From Desulfovibrio sp. An276 (GTDB lineage Bacteria > Desulfobacterota > Desulfovibrionia > Desulfovibrionales > Desulfovibrionaceae): a stretch of DNA of 64,000 nucleotides. The notes under the pieces were generated by a model. It was not told the DNA's origin. It saw only the letters and a list, made by a program, of their open reading frames with translations, and ran no database searches. Below are positions 34,117-43,686 of the stretch, piece by piece. The translations under genes were made by a program, and so were the position numbers. Location of the stretch: assembly GCF_002159665.1 (NCBI RefSeq), contig NZ_NFJC01000002.1, positions 91,559 to 155,558 of the forward strand, written 5' to 3'. How positions within the stretch are numbered: the stretch's first letter is position 1; each line of letters starts with the position of its first letter.

Positions 34117-34890
34117 GGGCAATATCGGGAAATGTACATATATTGATGCACAGATGAAGGAGATTTGGCCTCCAAAGGCAGTATATCACTGTATGCGGGT
34201 ACAGGAATACGGTATTCCCAGCTCGTGCCAGTGATGTCGGCATCTTGAGCTCATTTGTGGAAAGTATGGCATGCCCCTGGCCCGGTATCACGGCCGAACA
34301 CGAGGTGCGCCAGGGTCGTTTTGCCCGCAAAGGCCGCGCGCATGGCAGGATGTCCGGGCGCAAATGGCGCACGAAGTGAATGCGACCATTTGCAGGGCTT
34401 GCCAGGGAAGCGTCGCATGCAGGAGAAATGCCCCAGTACCCCCTCGCAGTGGCCGTCTGCAGCGCTGCAGGGGCTACGAGGCAATGGCACAGGTGCGAAT
34501 GTCAGAAGAGCAAAGGGCCGGGTTCAGGGGATTAGGGCTTGCAAGAGACCCCAAGTGTTCGAGATCCGCGACTCAATGGTCGCCTCTTGGTGCACCTTGT
34601 GGCGGCACAAGGGAGCATGGGGCTTGTACGCAGCGTCTTTTGGCCGGGTGCCAGGGCTTGCGCCAGGGCAGGAGTCTTGGTCGGAATCAAAGCAGGCCTA
34701 AGCCTTGCTGCGCCCTGAGCCCAAGATGCAGCAAGGGAAGCGTCGGGAGGAGCGACACGCGGGAAATCCGGGAGATTTGGGGTACAGATTCTTCACGTAT
34801 GACGCGAAGAAAGGATGCGCGAACCAGGCCTCGGGAAGGCATGATTCGCTGGGAAAACTGGGCACTTTCCCCATTCATGCGCGCAAGAAA

Positions 34891-35305
34891 TATTGGTGCA
34901 CATAGCTTCAGGCAGAGGTTGAAGAAATGTCTTGCGCCAATATGTGCACTGTTTGTTTATCGGTGTATACACCAAAGGAAGCAGCAGGGATGGACGGGAA
35001 TGCCTCCTGCCTGTTTCAGGGGAAGATGTATGCACCAAATAGTGGGAGCATTTCAAACGGTGCACAAGCCCTTGAGGACATCCTGCTCACCTTTATTTCC
35101 TTGCGCAACTACTGTATATTTTTTTTGTATTCCTGTCTGCCTCCAAGAATATGGCAAGGGCTGTACGTCGTCACTTTTTCAAGTAGTACTGCAATTATCA
35201 GGAGCAAAAAGCTAGTGGTTTGCACCAATAGGCGAAGATCTGTTTTGATGCAAAAATATGTAAATGCGCCTTTTGTGCTCCAATGTTTTGCTGGTTATTG
35301 GTGCA
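34891..35305. repeat. Further TATTGGTGCA repeat copies
   Basis: Exact copies at 34891-34900 (+), 35221-35230 (-) and 35296-35305 (+), with near copies at 34933-34942 (TGCGCCAATA) and 35031-35041 (TGCACCAAATA). A degenerate pair flanks the palindrome GGTGTATACACC near 34970. Confidence 0.7.
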
Positions 35306-35603
35306 TGCCCTTCTCTATCCATCTGGGCCATCCGGGGCCATGCGACGCTGTGGGTCAGCAAGGCAAAATCCCCTTGCGCGCAGCGCTGTGCAAGTAGTTC
35401 ACAGTACCGGTCCGGGCACCCCCGCCTGCATCATATATATGGTACCCTGCCCTCCCCCGCCTCGAAGCCTTCTGCAGAGCGCCTGATCCCTGCGGCCACG
35501 GCAATTGACGCCTGACTGAAAGGCAGGTATTTGATCCTCCGGTTTTCCGGCCCTTTGCCCGTGTTGCCCACCGTTTCCCAATGCTGTCCCTGGAGTTTTT
35601 TGC

Positions 35604-36365
35604 ATGCAGCTGCACATTGGAATGACAAGCGTGGATCTTGTCCACGAAAATGGCTCACTTTTGGCCAAACTGGAGGATTTGTGCGCCTGCTTCGGTCTCA
35701 CGGACCCCGAATACAGGGAACTTGAAACCCATATGCCGAAAGCCCGCCCCTGCCGCCAGGGCTATGTCCCCCTGGGGGTCTTTCTGGCTGCCATGAGCCA
35801 CTTCATGCAGGACGATTTCAACGCTGCCATGACAGAGCAACGCACAAGGGAGCAGCTGCGCGAGCTGGAGCTGAGGACCCACAACTACATCTTCCTCTTG
35901 GGTGCTTTAGGCCACGATCTTCTGGGCTCCCCGCTCGGAAGCATGGATGGAGAGTCAGGGGGCGGCGATTCCCTGGACATGGAGCAGGTAACAGAGCGCA
36001 GGAAGAGGATGGCGGCAGATGCTTCCTTAAAACGCATGAAGGGCGAGCTTACGATGGTTTGCCAGCGCATGCGCTACATGGGCGACCTCGGGCTTGCTGT
36101 GGCAGACCTTCTTGAGGATCTGCCCAAAAGGGGGCAGGATACGGCCAATGAGCTCTACGGAACGGCCATGAACCTTCTGGACCTCATGCACACAAGCTGC
36201 TGGGAATACACGCAGTGGTTTGGCAGGTATTCCGCCTGCTTCATTCACCTGGACGAACTTGTGAGAAACCGGCCGGACAGTCAGCAGGGCAATGGGGCGG
36301 ACGCTTGCGGACAAAAGCCAGCCGACGAGCCTGCAACCAATGGCAACCAGCAAAACCACTCATAA
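35604..36365 (+). CDS. Hypothetical protein, mostly helical
   Basis: The 253-aa protein is not recognised. It has no signal peptide. Residues 70-200 are rich in predicted helices (REQLRELELRTHNYIFLLGALGHDLL, in pieces; LKRMKGELTMVCQRMRYMGDLGLAV; NELYGTAMNLLDLM). A phosphotransfer-like HxxDLxxPL pattern appears in LGHDLLGSPLG, reminiscent of the H-box of histidine kinases (here His-Asp-Leu-Leu), but no ATPase domain follows. The C-terminus is polar and disordered. The start is the ATG at 35604 with GGAG upstream; Met at residue 7 is an alternative. It precedes the thioesterase by 68 bp. Confidence 0.6.
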   Translation: MQLHIGMTSVDLVHENGSLLAKLEDLCACFGLTDPEYRELETHMPKARPCRQGYVPLGVFLAAMSHFMQDDFNAAMTEQRTREQLRELELRTHNYIFLLGALGHDLLGSPLGSMDGESGGGDSLDMEQVTERRKRMAADASLKRMKGELTMVCQRMRYMGDLGLAVADLLEDLPKRGQDTANELYGTAMNLLDLMHTSCWEYTQWFGRYSACFIHLDELVRNRPDSQQGNGADACGQKPADEPATNGNQQNHS

Positions 36366-36433
36366 TATCAACCATACACCACCCATAATACAACACCGAC
36401 ACACACTGACAGCCAGTGAAGGAAGGCGGACAT

Positions 36434-36883
36434 ATGTCATTGCAAGACAATTTTCCCACGCCACATATCTGGATAGGCCACCGCATAGCCTACGGCGAGA
36501 CGGACGCCATGGGCATAGTCTATTACGCGGAATATCTGCAGATTTTTGAAAGGGCCCGTGACGCCTACATCCGCGAGTCCGGCTTCAGCTACAACGAGGT
36601 CGAGGCCAGGGGCATCTATCTGCCCGTGCGCGAGGTGCAGTGCCGCTACCGCTCTCCTGCCCGCTTCGACGACGTGGTCCACTGTCGCGTCGCCATCTCC
36701 GAATGGGGCCGCGCTTCCCTGACCTTCCTCTACGAAATCACCAACGAGAGCCGCGACCTTGTCCTTGTGACAGGCATGACGCAGCACGCCTCCACAAGCC
36801 CCGAAGGCCGCCCGGTGCGCATGCCGGACTGGCTCAAGGCCATCACCGCGGGCGTGCCCCACGGAAAGTTTGTGCCACTCTAG
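36434..36883 (+). CDS. Acyl-CoA thioesterase, YbgC/4HBT type
   Basis: The 149-aa hotdog-fold protein has the 4-hydroxybenzoyl-CoA thioesterase signature: YGETDAMGIVYYAEYLQIFERARD, where the Asp is the catalytic residue, then the central helix and strands (VEARGIYLPVREVQCRYRSPARFDD). YbgC proteins hydrolyse short acyl-CoA or acyl-ACP, often linked to the Tol-Pal envelope system, though no tol gene is near. The start is the ATG at 36434 with GGAAGGCGG upstream; a GTG six codons earlier is less likely. A terminator follows at 36910. Confidence 0.9.
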   Translation: MSLQDNFPTPHIWIGHRIAYGETDAMGIVYYAEYLQIFERARDAYIRESGFSYNEVEARGIYLPVREVQCRYRSPARFDDVVHCRVAISEWGRASLTFLYEITNESRDLVLVTGMTQHASTSPEGRPVRMPDWLKAITAGVPHGKFVPL

Positions 36884-36909
36884 ACTGACAGATGGCTTTT
36901 CCCCTTTTG

Positions 36910-36950
36910 CATGGACTCCTGCCTTCGAGGCAGGGGCCCATGTGTTTTTT
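36910..36950 (+). terminator. Terminator after thioesterase gene
   Basis: CATGGACTCCTGCC pairs with GGCAGGGGCCCATG (one mismatch) around TTCGA, followed by TGTTTTTT. A second hairpin (GCAGGGCC/GGCCCTGC) at 36960-36988 lies before the integrase 3' end. Confidence 0.85.
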
Positions 36951-36997
36951 GAAGGGCTTGCAGGGCCTGGGACAAATCCCGGCCCTGCCCCGGGGCT

Positions 36998-38119
36998 TTA
37001 CGCCTGTGCTTCAGTCGGAGACGGTGTCTGGGCCTGCGTTCCCGACTTCAGAAGCTTGCTCACAGTCTCAGCTGCTGTCACAAGCGCGTCCTGCCCAAGG
37101 TGCGCGTAGCGCATGGTCGTGCGCGGATCCGCGTGTCCCAGCATCTTCTGCGCCTCGTAGAGGGTGTGGCCAGCGTTCACAAGAAAACTCGCAAAGGTGT
37201 GGCGCAGATCGTGAATGCGCACGTCTGCGAGGTTCAGCTTGTCGCGCACTTCCTTCCAGTAGGCGAAGATGTCCGAGATGGGCTTGCGCGAGGAACGGCC
37301 CGGGAAGAGCCAGGGACTCTTCCCGCGACTCTTCAAGCCAGCCAGGATGTCCCTTGCAGCATCCGAGAGGAAGATGTAGCGCGTCTTGCCGGACTTTGAG
37401 ATGGGCACGCTTATCATGTGCAGATCCAGGTGCACATTCTCCCAGCGGGCCTTCAGGATCTCGCTCTTGCGGGCGCCAGTGAGCAGAAGCAGGCGCAGGG
37501 CCTGCGCCTCCTGCCGCTCGCTCTGTTCAAGGATGGTCATGAGCCTGACTGCCTCGTCCGGGGAGAGGTAGCGCTCCCTGGGAGTCTGCAGCTTGAGCGA
37601 GAAGACGCCGCTGCAGGGACTGGCGCTTGCAGGCACAATTCCCTGGCGTACTGCGAGCGAGCAGATGGTCTTGAAGACTGCCAGAACGCGGTTGCAGGAA
37701 GAGGGGGCAAGCTTGTTGGTGAGCCTGTCCAGCCACCGTTCCACCTCGATGGCCCGTATGTTGCGGATCTCCCTGTTGCCGAAGGTCGGATAGATAAAGC
37801 GAGTGGCAAGCCTCGCGTCCACAGTCCAGCTTCTCTTGCGCAGCCGCATGTGGGGCAGGTAGATGTCTTCCACAAAGGCCATAAGCGTCCGCTTGCCGCT
37901 CTTTGTCCTTCTCCTGTACTTCGCGTTCTCCCCAGGCTCTTCGGGCTGTTCCGGCCAAGCCTCCTCGTTCTGCGGAGTCGGCTGGGATGCGACCTCCTTT
38001 GGCATGTTGTCCGCTGCGTCCTGCAGATGAGCGAGACGTTCTTCCGGCGTTGTGTTCAGATGCTGAGCTTGATTCTGAGTCTGATCCATTGCCGCCTGCG
38101 TGTCGTGTGCCTTTGTCAT
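36998..38119 (-). CDS. Tyrosine recombinase/phage-type integrase
   Basis: The 373-aa protein has an N-terminal arm with polar, low-complexity sequence (residues 1-75), a SAM-like core-binding domain (VEDIYLPHMRLRKRSWTVDA) and a catalytic domain. The catalytic residues are Arg in LLTGARKSEIL, Lys in SKSGKTRY, His-x-x-Arg in HDLRHTFASF, His in LGHADPRTT and Tyr in MRYAHLG. The start is the ATG at 38119 with AAGGAGAAG upstream. It opens the defence-type island 36998-43406 and should integrate that DNA at a chromosomal site; a tmRNA-like 3' sequence stands at the far end. Confidence 0.93.
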   Translation of the reverse strand: MTKAHDTQAAMDQTQNQAQHLNTTPEERLAHLQDAADNMPKEVASQPTPQNEEAWPEQPEEPGENAKYRRRTKSGKRTLMAFVEDIYLPHMRLRKRSWTVDARLATRFIYPTFGNREIRNIRAIEVERWLDRLTNKLAPSSCNRVLAVFKTICSLAVRQGIVPASASPCSGVFSLKLQTPRERYLSPDEAVRLMTILEQSERQEAQALRLLLLTGARKSEILKARWENVHLDLHMISVPISKSGKTRYIFLSDAARDILAGLKSRGKSPWLFPGRSSRKPISDIFAYWKEVRDKLNLADVRIHDLRHTFASFLVNAGHTLYEAQKMLGHADPRTTMRYAHLGQDALVTAAETVSKLLKSGTQAQTPSPTEAQA

Positions 38120-38760
38120 GGTACTTCTCCTTGAAGTGTTTGGGGGTGCAGGGGCCACATGGCCCCGAAACCATGGACAGGCATTTCAACTGCCTGTACT
38201 CACTGGTTTTCATTGCTTCCCCAGGAGAAGAACCGGCGGCAGGGCAGGCATAGGGACGGGCCTTTGCTCCCTCCCAGGACTGTTTTTGCGTGCCCTGAGC
38301 ATGAAGACAGGCTCCCAAACCTTTGTGCCTCCCGCAAGGTTCGGCCCGCATCATTGGGCCAGGGCATGGGAAAAGAACGCGGCATTGGTGTTTGTCGCTT
38401 TTTGTGTTCCAGGACATGCGCAAAACCTCCCTTGTCCCAAGGACAACGGCTGGGTCAAGGGGTTTTGTTGCCCAGTCCGGGATGGGTCTCTTCCTATCCT
38501 CCCTGGTGGCAGGCCATTGTGAGGGTTTTGGATATTCGGAATCTTGTACTTTGCGCGGGAGGACCAGGAAGGCCCGGCATCAGGCTCTTCAAGGGGTTTT
38601 GAGCAAGATCTACGGTTGATTGAGAGGCTTGGCAAGGGAACGGTACGCCTTGGGATGGAGCTTTGCTGGCAGGAGATGTTTCTTTGCGTGACAATCAAAG
38701 CTTTGATGGATATAGTTTCGCTATATTCCCCTTGTACCACTTGAATTTAAGGAGATTTAT
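38120..38760 (+). other. Intergenic region between integrase and mcrB
   Basis: 641 bp without a supported gene. The last 60 bp are AT-rich, with TATATTCCCC and AAGGAG just before mcrB. No tRNA is visible. Confidence 0.45.
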
Positions 38761-40866
38761 ATGTTGCCGTTGCCGCGTTACTTGCTTGAAAAGAGTTCAA
38801 TAAGACCATGCTGGTTTGTTGGCGCAGCATTTGGTGGCAAAGACGATCAAACCGATCGTTTCATCAGGGAAAAGATATGGGAGACCAACAGGGACGAGGC
38901 CAAAAAGCAGATAAAGACCGCACAACCTGGAGATCGCATAGCTATCAAGTCAACCTATGTTCGTAAAAACGATATTCCCTTCGACTGCAACGGAAACGCG
39001 GTCTCTGTCATGGCCATCAAGGCGACTGGCACGATTCTTGAAAACCTTGGCAATGGTCGCCTTTCCGTGGATTGGAGTCCTTGTACTCCTGTCAGGGAAT
39101 GGTATTTCAATACCTATCGTGGAACGGTCTGGCAGGTTTTTCCTCAGATGTTTCCCAATGATGATCTCATAGCCTTCACCTTTGAAGGCAAGGCACAGAA
39201 TATCGAGTACTTTCGTAATCTGCCCGATTATTTTGACAAATATGGGGATAAAAAACGTTTTGGCTGGACCAGCTTTTATATGGCTGTGGCTGACAAACTT
39301 CTGACATACATGGACAGACGGGAAGAGCTGATCAAGGGAATTCACGCCATAATGAAGGACAAGGAGAGTGTCATTGTTTCGCGGGACAAGAACGCAGACG
39401 AATCCTTGGAATCACTGACTGATATCTGCCCCTTTACTGTCATGGCCCTTTTCAACAGGGGAATTGGAGATGGAAATCGTGCGCGGTTTGCTCGCGAGCT
39501 TGCCGATTTTTTGGGTGTCAAGGTAGATCTTCCTACGTCTTTTGAGGCGATTCCAGTCGTTGATAATGGAAGTTTTTTGTTCTTTGATCATGCCGACAAG
39601 CATCTTCTTGGGGATATAGATACGCTCTGGGAGGTTTTTGCCAAGGCTATTGCGTTCGCTAACGTTAAAGAGGGGAACGATAAAGAGCAGAAAGATTTTT
39701 GTAAAGCCTATGACGCAGCGAGCAAGGTGAACGGCGTCAAATGGAATTTGAGCATTGGTCTCCACTGGGTACGTCCATGGTTTTACCCGTCGCTTGATGC
39801 TCTCACAAAAAAATATATTTCTGAAGTCATTCAGAAACAGGTAGATGTGTTCAACTTGCAAAGTTGTTGCAATGCCCGCAACTATCTTTCTCTGCTTGAA
39901 ATATTGCATGATGAATCAAAAAATATTGATTTCCCTGTCTACTGCATGCCGGGACTATCCCTTGCAGCATACGAATACTCAATTTACACAGTACAAAAAA
40001 TAGTGGATGAGGGCTGCTTTATTCCAAGGGACGAGCTCGACACGATGCTCGAACGTCTGCGGGAGAAGAAGAATCTCATCCTGCAGGGCCCTCCTGGCAC
40101 GGGCAAGACCTGGCTTGCGAAAAGGCTGGCCTATGCCCTGACAAGGAAGCGCGATGACTCCCGCATTCGGGCCGTACAGTTTCACCCTTCCCTCTCCTAC
40201 GAGGACTTTGTCAGGGGTTGGCGTCCTGCGGGGAACGGGCAGCTGACGCTCACGGACGGGCCCTTCATGGAAATGGTAGAGAGCGCGCACGCTGATCCCG
40301 AACATCCCCACATCGTGCTCATCGAGGAAATCAACAGAGGCAACCCAGCCCAAATCCTTGGGGAGATGCTGACCCTGCTCGAAGTGGACAAGCGCAATCC
40401 GGAGTCTGCCTTGGCTCTTTTGTACCGCAAGGAGAGTGACGAACGGGTCTACCTTCCCCCAAACCTCTACATCATCGGAACCATGAACATAGCCGACCGC
40501 TCCCTGGCCCTTGTGGATCTTGCCCTGCGCAGGCGCTTTGCCTTTGTGAGCCTCTTTCCCCGCATTGACGACACTTGGCAGAAGTGGGTGCACGACACAT
40601 GCGCCATCCCCATGAAAATTCTTGTGCTTATCCAGAGGAATCTGTCCGAGGTGAACAAGAAGATCGCGGGTGATAGCCAGCTTGGACCCCAGTTTCAGGT
40701 GGGCCACAGCTATGTGACGCCCTCGCAGGGCACGACAATTGCGGATCCCGTGCAGTGGTTCATCAATGTTGTCGAGACAGAGATTTTCCCCCTGCTTGAG
40801 GAATACTGGTATGAGAATCCGAAAAAGGCTGAGGAAGCAAGAAATCTTCTGCTTCGGGGCTTTTGA
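38761..40866 (+). CDS. mcrB: McrB-like AAA+ GTPase of type IV restriction
   Basis: The 701-aa protein supplies the nucleotide-driven motor of a McrBC system that cuts modified DNA. The C-terminal AAA+ domain is McrB-like: Walker A GPPGTGKTW, then VQFHPSLSYEDFVRGWRP, Walker B IVLIEEINRGNPAQILGEML and the NTMNIADRSLALVDLALRRRF-type block (here IGTMNIADRS). The N-terminal ~450 residues form the recognition part; the first 100 (WFVGAAFGGKDDQTDRF, RIAIKSTYVRKND) resemble PUA/EVE-like modules found in McrB relatives. The start is the ATG at 38761 with AAGGAG upstream. It is followed by mcrC with a two-base gap. Confidence 0.88.
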   Translation: MLPLPRYLLEKSSIRPCWFVGAAFGGKDDQTDRFIREKIWETNRDEAKKQIKTAQPGDRIAIKSTYVRKNDIPFDCNGNAVSVMAIKATGTILENLGNGRLSVDWSPCTPVREWYFNTYRGTVWQVFPQMFPNDDLIAFTFEGKAQNIEYFRNLPDYFDKYGDKKRFGWTSFYMAVADKLLTYMDRREELIKGIHAIMKDKESVIVSRDKNADESLESLTDICPFTVMALFNRGIGDGNRARFARELADFLGVKVDLPTSFEAIPVVDNGSFLFFDHADKHLLGDIDTLWEVFAKAIAFANVKEGNDKEQKDFCKAYDAASKVNGVKWNLSIGLHWVRPWFYPSLDALTKKYISEVIQKQVDVFNLQSCCNARNYLSLLEILHDESKNIDFPVYCMPGLSLAAYEYSIYTVQKIVDEGCFIPRDELDTMLERLREKKNLILQGPPGTGKTWLAKRLAYALTRKRDDSRIRAVQFHPSLSYEDFVRGWRPAGNGQLTLTDGPFMEMVESAHADPEHPHIVLIEEINRGNPAQILGEMLTLLEVDKRNPESALALLYRKESDERVYLPPNLYIIGTMNIADRSLALVDLALRRRFAFVSLFPRIDDTWQKWVHDTCAIPMKILVLIQRNLSEVNKKIAGDSQLGPQFQVGHSYVTPSQGTTIADPVQWFINVVETEIFPLLEEYWYENPKKAEEARNLLLRGF

Positions 40867-40868
40867 TC

Positions 40869-42005
40869 ATGGCGCTTTCTGAAAGCCCGGAACCGACAGG
40901 GGGCTGGACAGCCGAGCAGGAAGAGCAGAAGGAGATTGTGCGGCTCATTGGCAAGATACCTGTCCGCAACCTCTATCTGCTCATGCTCTATGCCTCGGAG
41001 TTCTACAGGGAATGCGGCAGGGCATGGACTGCCGTTGAGGACAACCCGGACAACATCCCCGATCTTGTGGGAGAGATATTGTGCGGCTGCGTCGAAAAAC
41101 GCCTGCGGCGCAGGCTGAACTACGGTTATCAGACCTTTCGGGAACCGCTCTCGCGCGTGCGCGGCCGCATCGATTTCTTGCGGACATATCGTCACAACCT
41201 GTTAGCCAAGGGCAAAGTTGCCTGCGTCTTTGAGGACATGGTGGTGGACACGGCGCGCAACCGCCTTGTGCGAACAGCGCTGGAGAAGATGGCGGCTCTG
41301 GTCAAGAGAACGGATTTGGCATGCCGCTGCCGCGCCCTTGTTGCCACAATGCACGCCATGGGTGTGACCGGTCCCTGTCCCACACGCTACGCCATTTCCC
41401 TTGAGCGCTTTGGCCGGCACGACGCGGAAGACGTGCCCATGGTCACGGCTGCGCGGCTGGCCCTTGATCTGGCCCTTCCCACTGAAGATCCGGGCCCAAG
41501 CCTTCTGCCAGCTCCGGAAAGGGAGATACACTGGGTGCGACGCCTTTTTGAGTGGGGCGTTGCGGGATTCTACACAGTTGTACTGGGGCAAGAGTGGGAT
41601 GTTGTCCATGGCGAGCGGCTTGAATGGCCCATCACGGACTGTAGCCCGGGGATGCGTGCCATCTTTCCGGGCATGGTGACGGACATTGTGCTGACAAACA
41701 AAGACCAGGGCCGGCGCATTGTCATAGACACCAAGTTCAATTCCCTTCTGAAAAAGGGGAGATACGGAAACGAAACACTGCGCAGCCACTATATCTATCA
41801 GATGTATGCCTATTTACGCTCCCAAGAAGGAAGAGGGGCTCTGTACGACACGGCGGAGGGGATTTTGCTGCACCCATCCGTCGGAGAGAGTGTTGACGAG
41901 CATATCATCTTTCAGGGACACAGGATGCGCTTTGTCACAGTGGATCTGGCAGCTTCGGCAAGGGACATCCGGAAACGGCTTTTGCAAATAATCTTCGAGG
42001 GATAG
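40869..42005 (+). CDS. mcrC: McrC-like nuclease subunit
   Basis: The 378-aa protein is the nuclease partner of McrB. The N-terminal part (IPVRNLYLLMLYASEFY) is the McrB-binding region of the family. The PD-(D/E)XK site is in GMVTDIVLTNKDQGRRIVIDTKFNSLL, with Asp of VTDIV and D-x-K of IDTKF. The rest (SHYIYQMYAYLRSQEG) is also typical. The start is the ATG at 40869; an in-frame TTG at 40863 overlaps the mcrB stop. The two genes form one transcript. The DNA modification recognised is unknown. Confidence 0.9.
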   Translation: MALSESPEPTGGWTAEQEEQKEIVRLIGKIPVRNLYLLMLYASEFYRECGRAWTAVEDNPDNIPDLVGEILCGCVEKRLRRRLNYGYQTFREPLSRVRGRIDFLRTYRHNLLAKGKVACVFEDMVVDTARNRLVRTALEKMAALVKRTDLACRCRALVATMHAMGVTGPCPTRYAISLERFGRHDAEDVPMVTAARLALDLALPTEDPGPSLLPAPEREIHWVRRLFEWGVAGFYTVVLGQEWDVVHGERLEWPITDCSPGMRAIFPGMVTDIVLTNKDQGRRIVIDTKFNSLLKKGRYGNETLRSHYIYQMYAYLRSQEGRGALYDTAEGILLHPSVGESVDEHIIFQGHRMRFVTVDLAASARDIRKRLLQIIFEG

Positions 42006-42405
42006 GAAGCCATTTGCCTCTCTTTGGACACCGGGGACAGGCTTGGATATACCTGAAATGCACAGGGGAAAACGGCCCGATTCTTGCAAATCGCAAAAGG
42101 CATTGCAAGGGGCATCTTGCGTGCGGGAATGGCTCTTGGGAGCAGGACAGAGAAAGCGCAGGCACGAAAACGCGAACGTCGCACAGAGGCCTTGCCAGAA
42201 GGAATGACCTCTGTCTGCCAGGGGCGCCTTGGACACAACGCTTGTTGCACCGGATGTGAGGCGGCTGTACGACAGCGCCTGGAAAAGAGAGGGGGCGGAC
42301 ATGCTCACAATGGAAGTGGAACAGCCCATGCGCGCCAGGAAAGCGCACAAGAGGAACGAACACGGTCTTGCAAACTGCCTGAAACACAGGATGCGGGGAT
42401 AGGCC
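42006..42405 (+). other. Intergenic region before HNH gene
   Basis: 400 bp. Open frames on both strands pass through it, but none has a ribosome site or a family match, so I call no gene. Confidence 0.4.
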
Positions 42406-43353
42406 ATGCAGTTCGCGGTGGAAAAATATCAGGCGGATCTTGTCCCCTGCCCCATCTGCGGGAAGGCTGTGGCGCTTGCCCCTGTTCTTGAAAAGCGCAC
42501 GGGCACGGTGCGTCTTGGGATCACCTGCGCAAGGAACTGTTTCCAAAGGGACCTCTATACCTGCGAGCAGGATGACGCCAGGGCATCCAAGCTGGTCAGA
42601 CGCTGGCGAACCGAGATTGCTCCGGCAATAGAAAAGTGGAAGGTGTTATCCCGGCAGTCGCCCCGTTGCTCTCATTGCGACAAGCCCACGCGTCTTTTGC
42701 CTGTGCCGGACAAGAACGGTACCCTTGTCATGCGTCCCGTATGCGTTCAGCAGGGGTGCCGCCTGCCCGCGCAGTGGCACTTTTCCCCCACCATATGGAA
42801 ACCCTCCGAGATGGCTGGCCAGGTGCGGCGCTGGTCGCGGGAACGGTTGCAGTTTGTGCTGTGGTTTTCCAAGAAGCTGGAGCCGAAAATCTACAAGAAG
42901 TCCGGCGTCCTCTCGTGCCCTGTCTGCCACGCACGGGGGTATCCTGTCCTGCAGCGCTCCTGCGATTTTGTGGGCGAGGTTTTGTGGGCCTGCCCGGAGT
43001 GCGCAACGTCCATCTGTCCAGCGGAAAAGGCCGCCAAGGCCAACAAAAAGCGGCGCAGCAAGACCGCAAGGGTCCAGATTCGCAGTCTCGACGCTCCTGT
43101 GTGCGCCATCTGTCATCGCACACAGAGCGAGGTCGAGGCCTCGGGATCCAGGCTCGAGAAGCACCACAGAATCCCCCTGTCTGACGGTGGGGACGATACA
43201 ATGGCCAACCTCGTGATCCTTTGCCGCGAATGCCATGAGGCCTGGCACAGGGCCCATCAGAAGGTAAAGGATGAGCTGAAGGAACAGGTGACTGCCGAGG
43301 AGCAGCCCGCAAAGGGGCTCTGGCAGCGCCTGAAGGGATTTCTGGGCTTTTGA
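42406..43353 (+). CDS. HNH endonuclease with multiple zinc-finger-like Cys pairs
   Basis: The 315-aa protein has several CxxC pairs in its first 220 residues (CPICGK, CSHCDK, CPVCHAR, CPECATS), suggesting one or more zinc ribbons that bind DNA. The C-terminal HNH nuclease reads CAICHRTQSEVE, KHHRIPLSDGGDDTMANLVILC and CHEAWHRAH, with the HH, N and H positions intact. The start is the ATG at 42406; the ribosome site is weak. It lies 400 bp after McrC on the same strand and directly before the tmRNA-like end, so it is cargo of the same island and could add a second nuclease activity. Confidence 0.85.
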   Translation: MQFAVEKYQADLVPCPICGKAVALAPVLEKRTGTVRLGITCARNCFQRDLYTCEQDDARASKLVRRWRTEIAPAIEKWKVLSRQSPRCSHCDKPTRLLPVPDKNGTLVMRPVCVQQGCRLPAQWHFSPTIWKPSEMAGQVRRWSRERLQFVLWFSKKLEPKIYKKSGVLSCPVCHARGYPVLQRSCDFVGEVLWACPECATSICPAEKAAKANKKRRSKTARVQIRSLDAPVCAICHRTQSEVEASGSRLEKHHRIPLSDGGDDTMANLVILCRECHEAWHRAHQKVKDELKEQVTAEEQPAKGLWQRLKGFLGF

Positions 43354-43385
43354 GAGAGTGCGTGGAACCTTCTCCGACGAGAATT

Positions 43386-43406
43386 GGACTCTCCCCGCCT
43401 CCACCA
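43386..43406 (+). other. tmRNA/tRNA 3'-end-like sequence, candidate att site
   Basis: The stretch ends CTCCCCGCCTCCACCA, which is the usual 3' end of tmRNA genes including CCA. The preceding GAGAATTGGACTCTC is a T-arm with a mutated loop (TTGGACT in place of TTCGACT). The rest of a tmRNA is absent, since the HNH gene lies upstream. Integrases often use the 3' end of ssrA and leave such a copy at the island end. Confidence 0.55.
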
Positions 43407-43429
43407 ACCTGTTTGCGACACAAAACTGA

Positions 43430-43459
43430 TCCCCCGCATCCGGCCGGGGGGCTTTTTTT
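43430..43459 (+). terminator. Terminator at island end
   Basis: A CCCCCG...CGGGGG stem (GCATCCGGC loop region) is followed by seven T. Confidence 0.75.
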
Positions 43460-43686
43460 CGCCGCAAGGAGAGCGCCCATATCTCCAATGATGCGCGATT
43501 TTTTTTTGAAAAAAGTTGTTTGAGCGCTCAATCTGTTGATATGTCTTGTGATTTGTTGCAGCAAGCAGTGAATAACAAAAAAGCATATTCTTCAACAAAA
43601 CGAAAAAGCGAAATGCATCTTGATACATAAAAACATAACAATTGCAGGATTTAGCAGCATGAATACATTGCTTTTCTGGCACTTTG

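Larger units (their letters stand above)
33848..35603. other. 1.75-kb non-coding tract
   Basis: No supported gene. Open frames here lack ribosome sites and family similarity. The tract contains the cupin terminator, a nested palindrome (34039-34116) and repeated TATTGGTGCA motifs up to 35305. Composition alternates between GC-rich blocks (34260-34780) and AT-rich ones (34040-34200, 35090-35290). It may be a degraded gene region or the footprint of a lost element. Confidence 0.55.

Noticed and set aside
34255..35215. Overlapping open frames in the 34-35 kb tract
   Set aside because: No ribosome sites, no family similarity, and unusual Arg/Cys-rich composition; I treat the tract as non-coding.
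42084..42491. Open frame between mcrC and the HNH gene
   Set aside because: No ribosome site and overlaps the start of the well-supported HNH gene in another phase.
43020..43406. Full tmRNA gene ending at the CCA
   Set aside because: Only the last part of the 3' arm is present and its T-loop is mutated; the upstream 350 bp encode the HNH nuclease.
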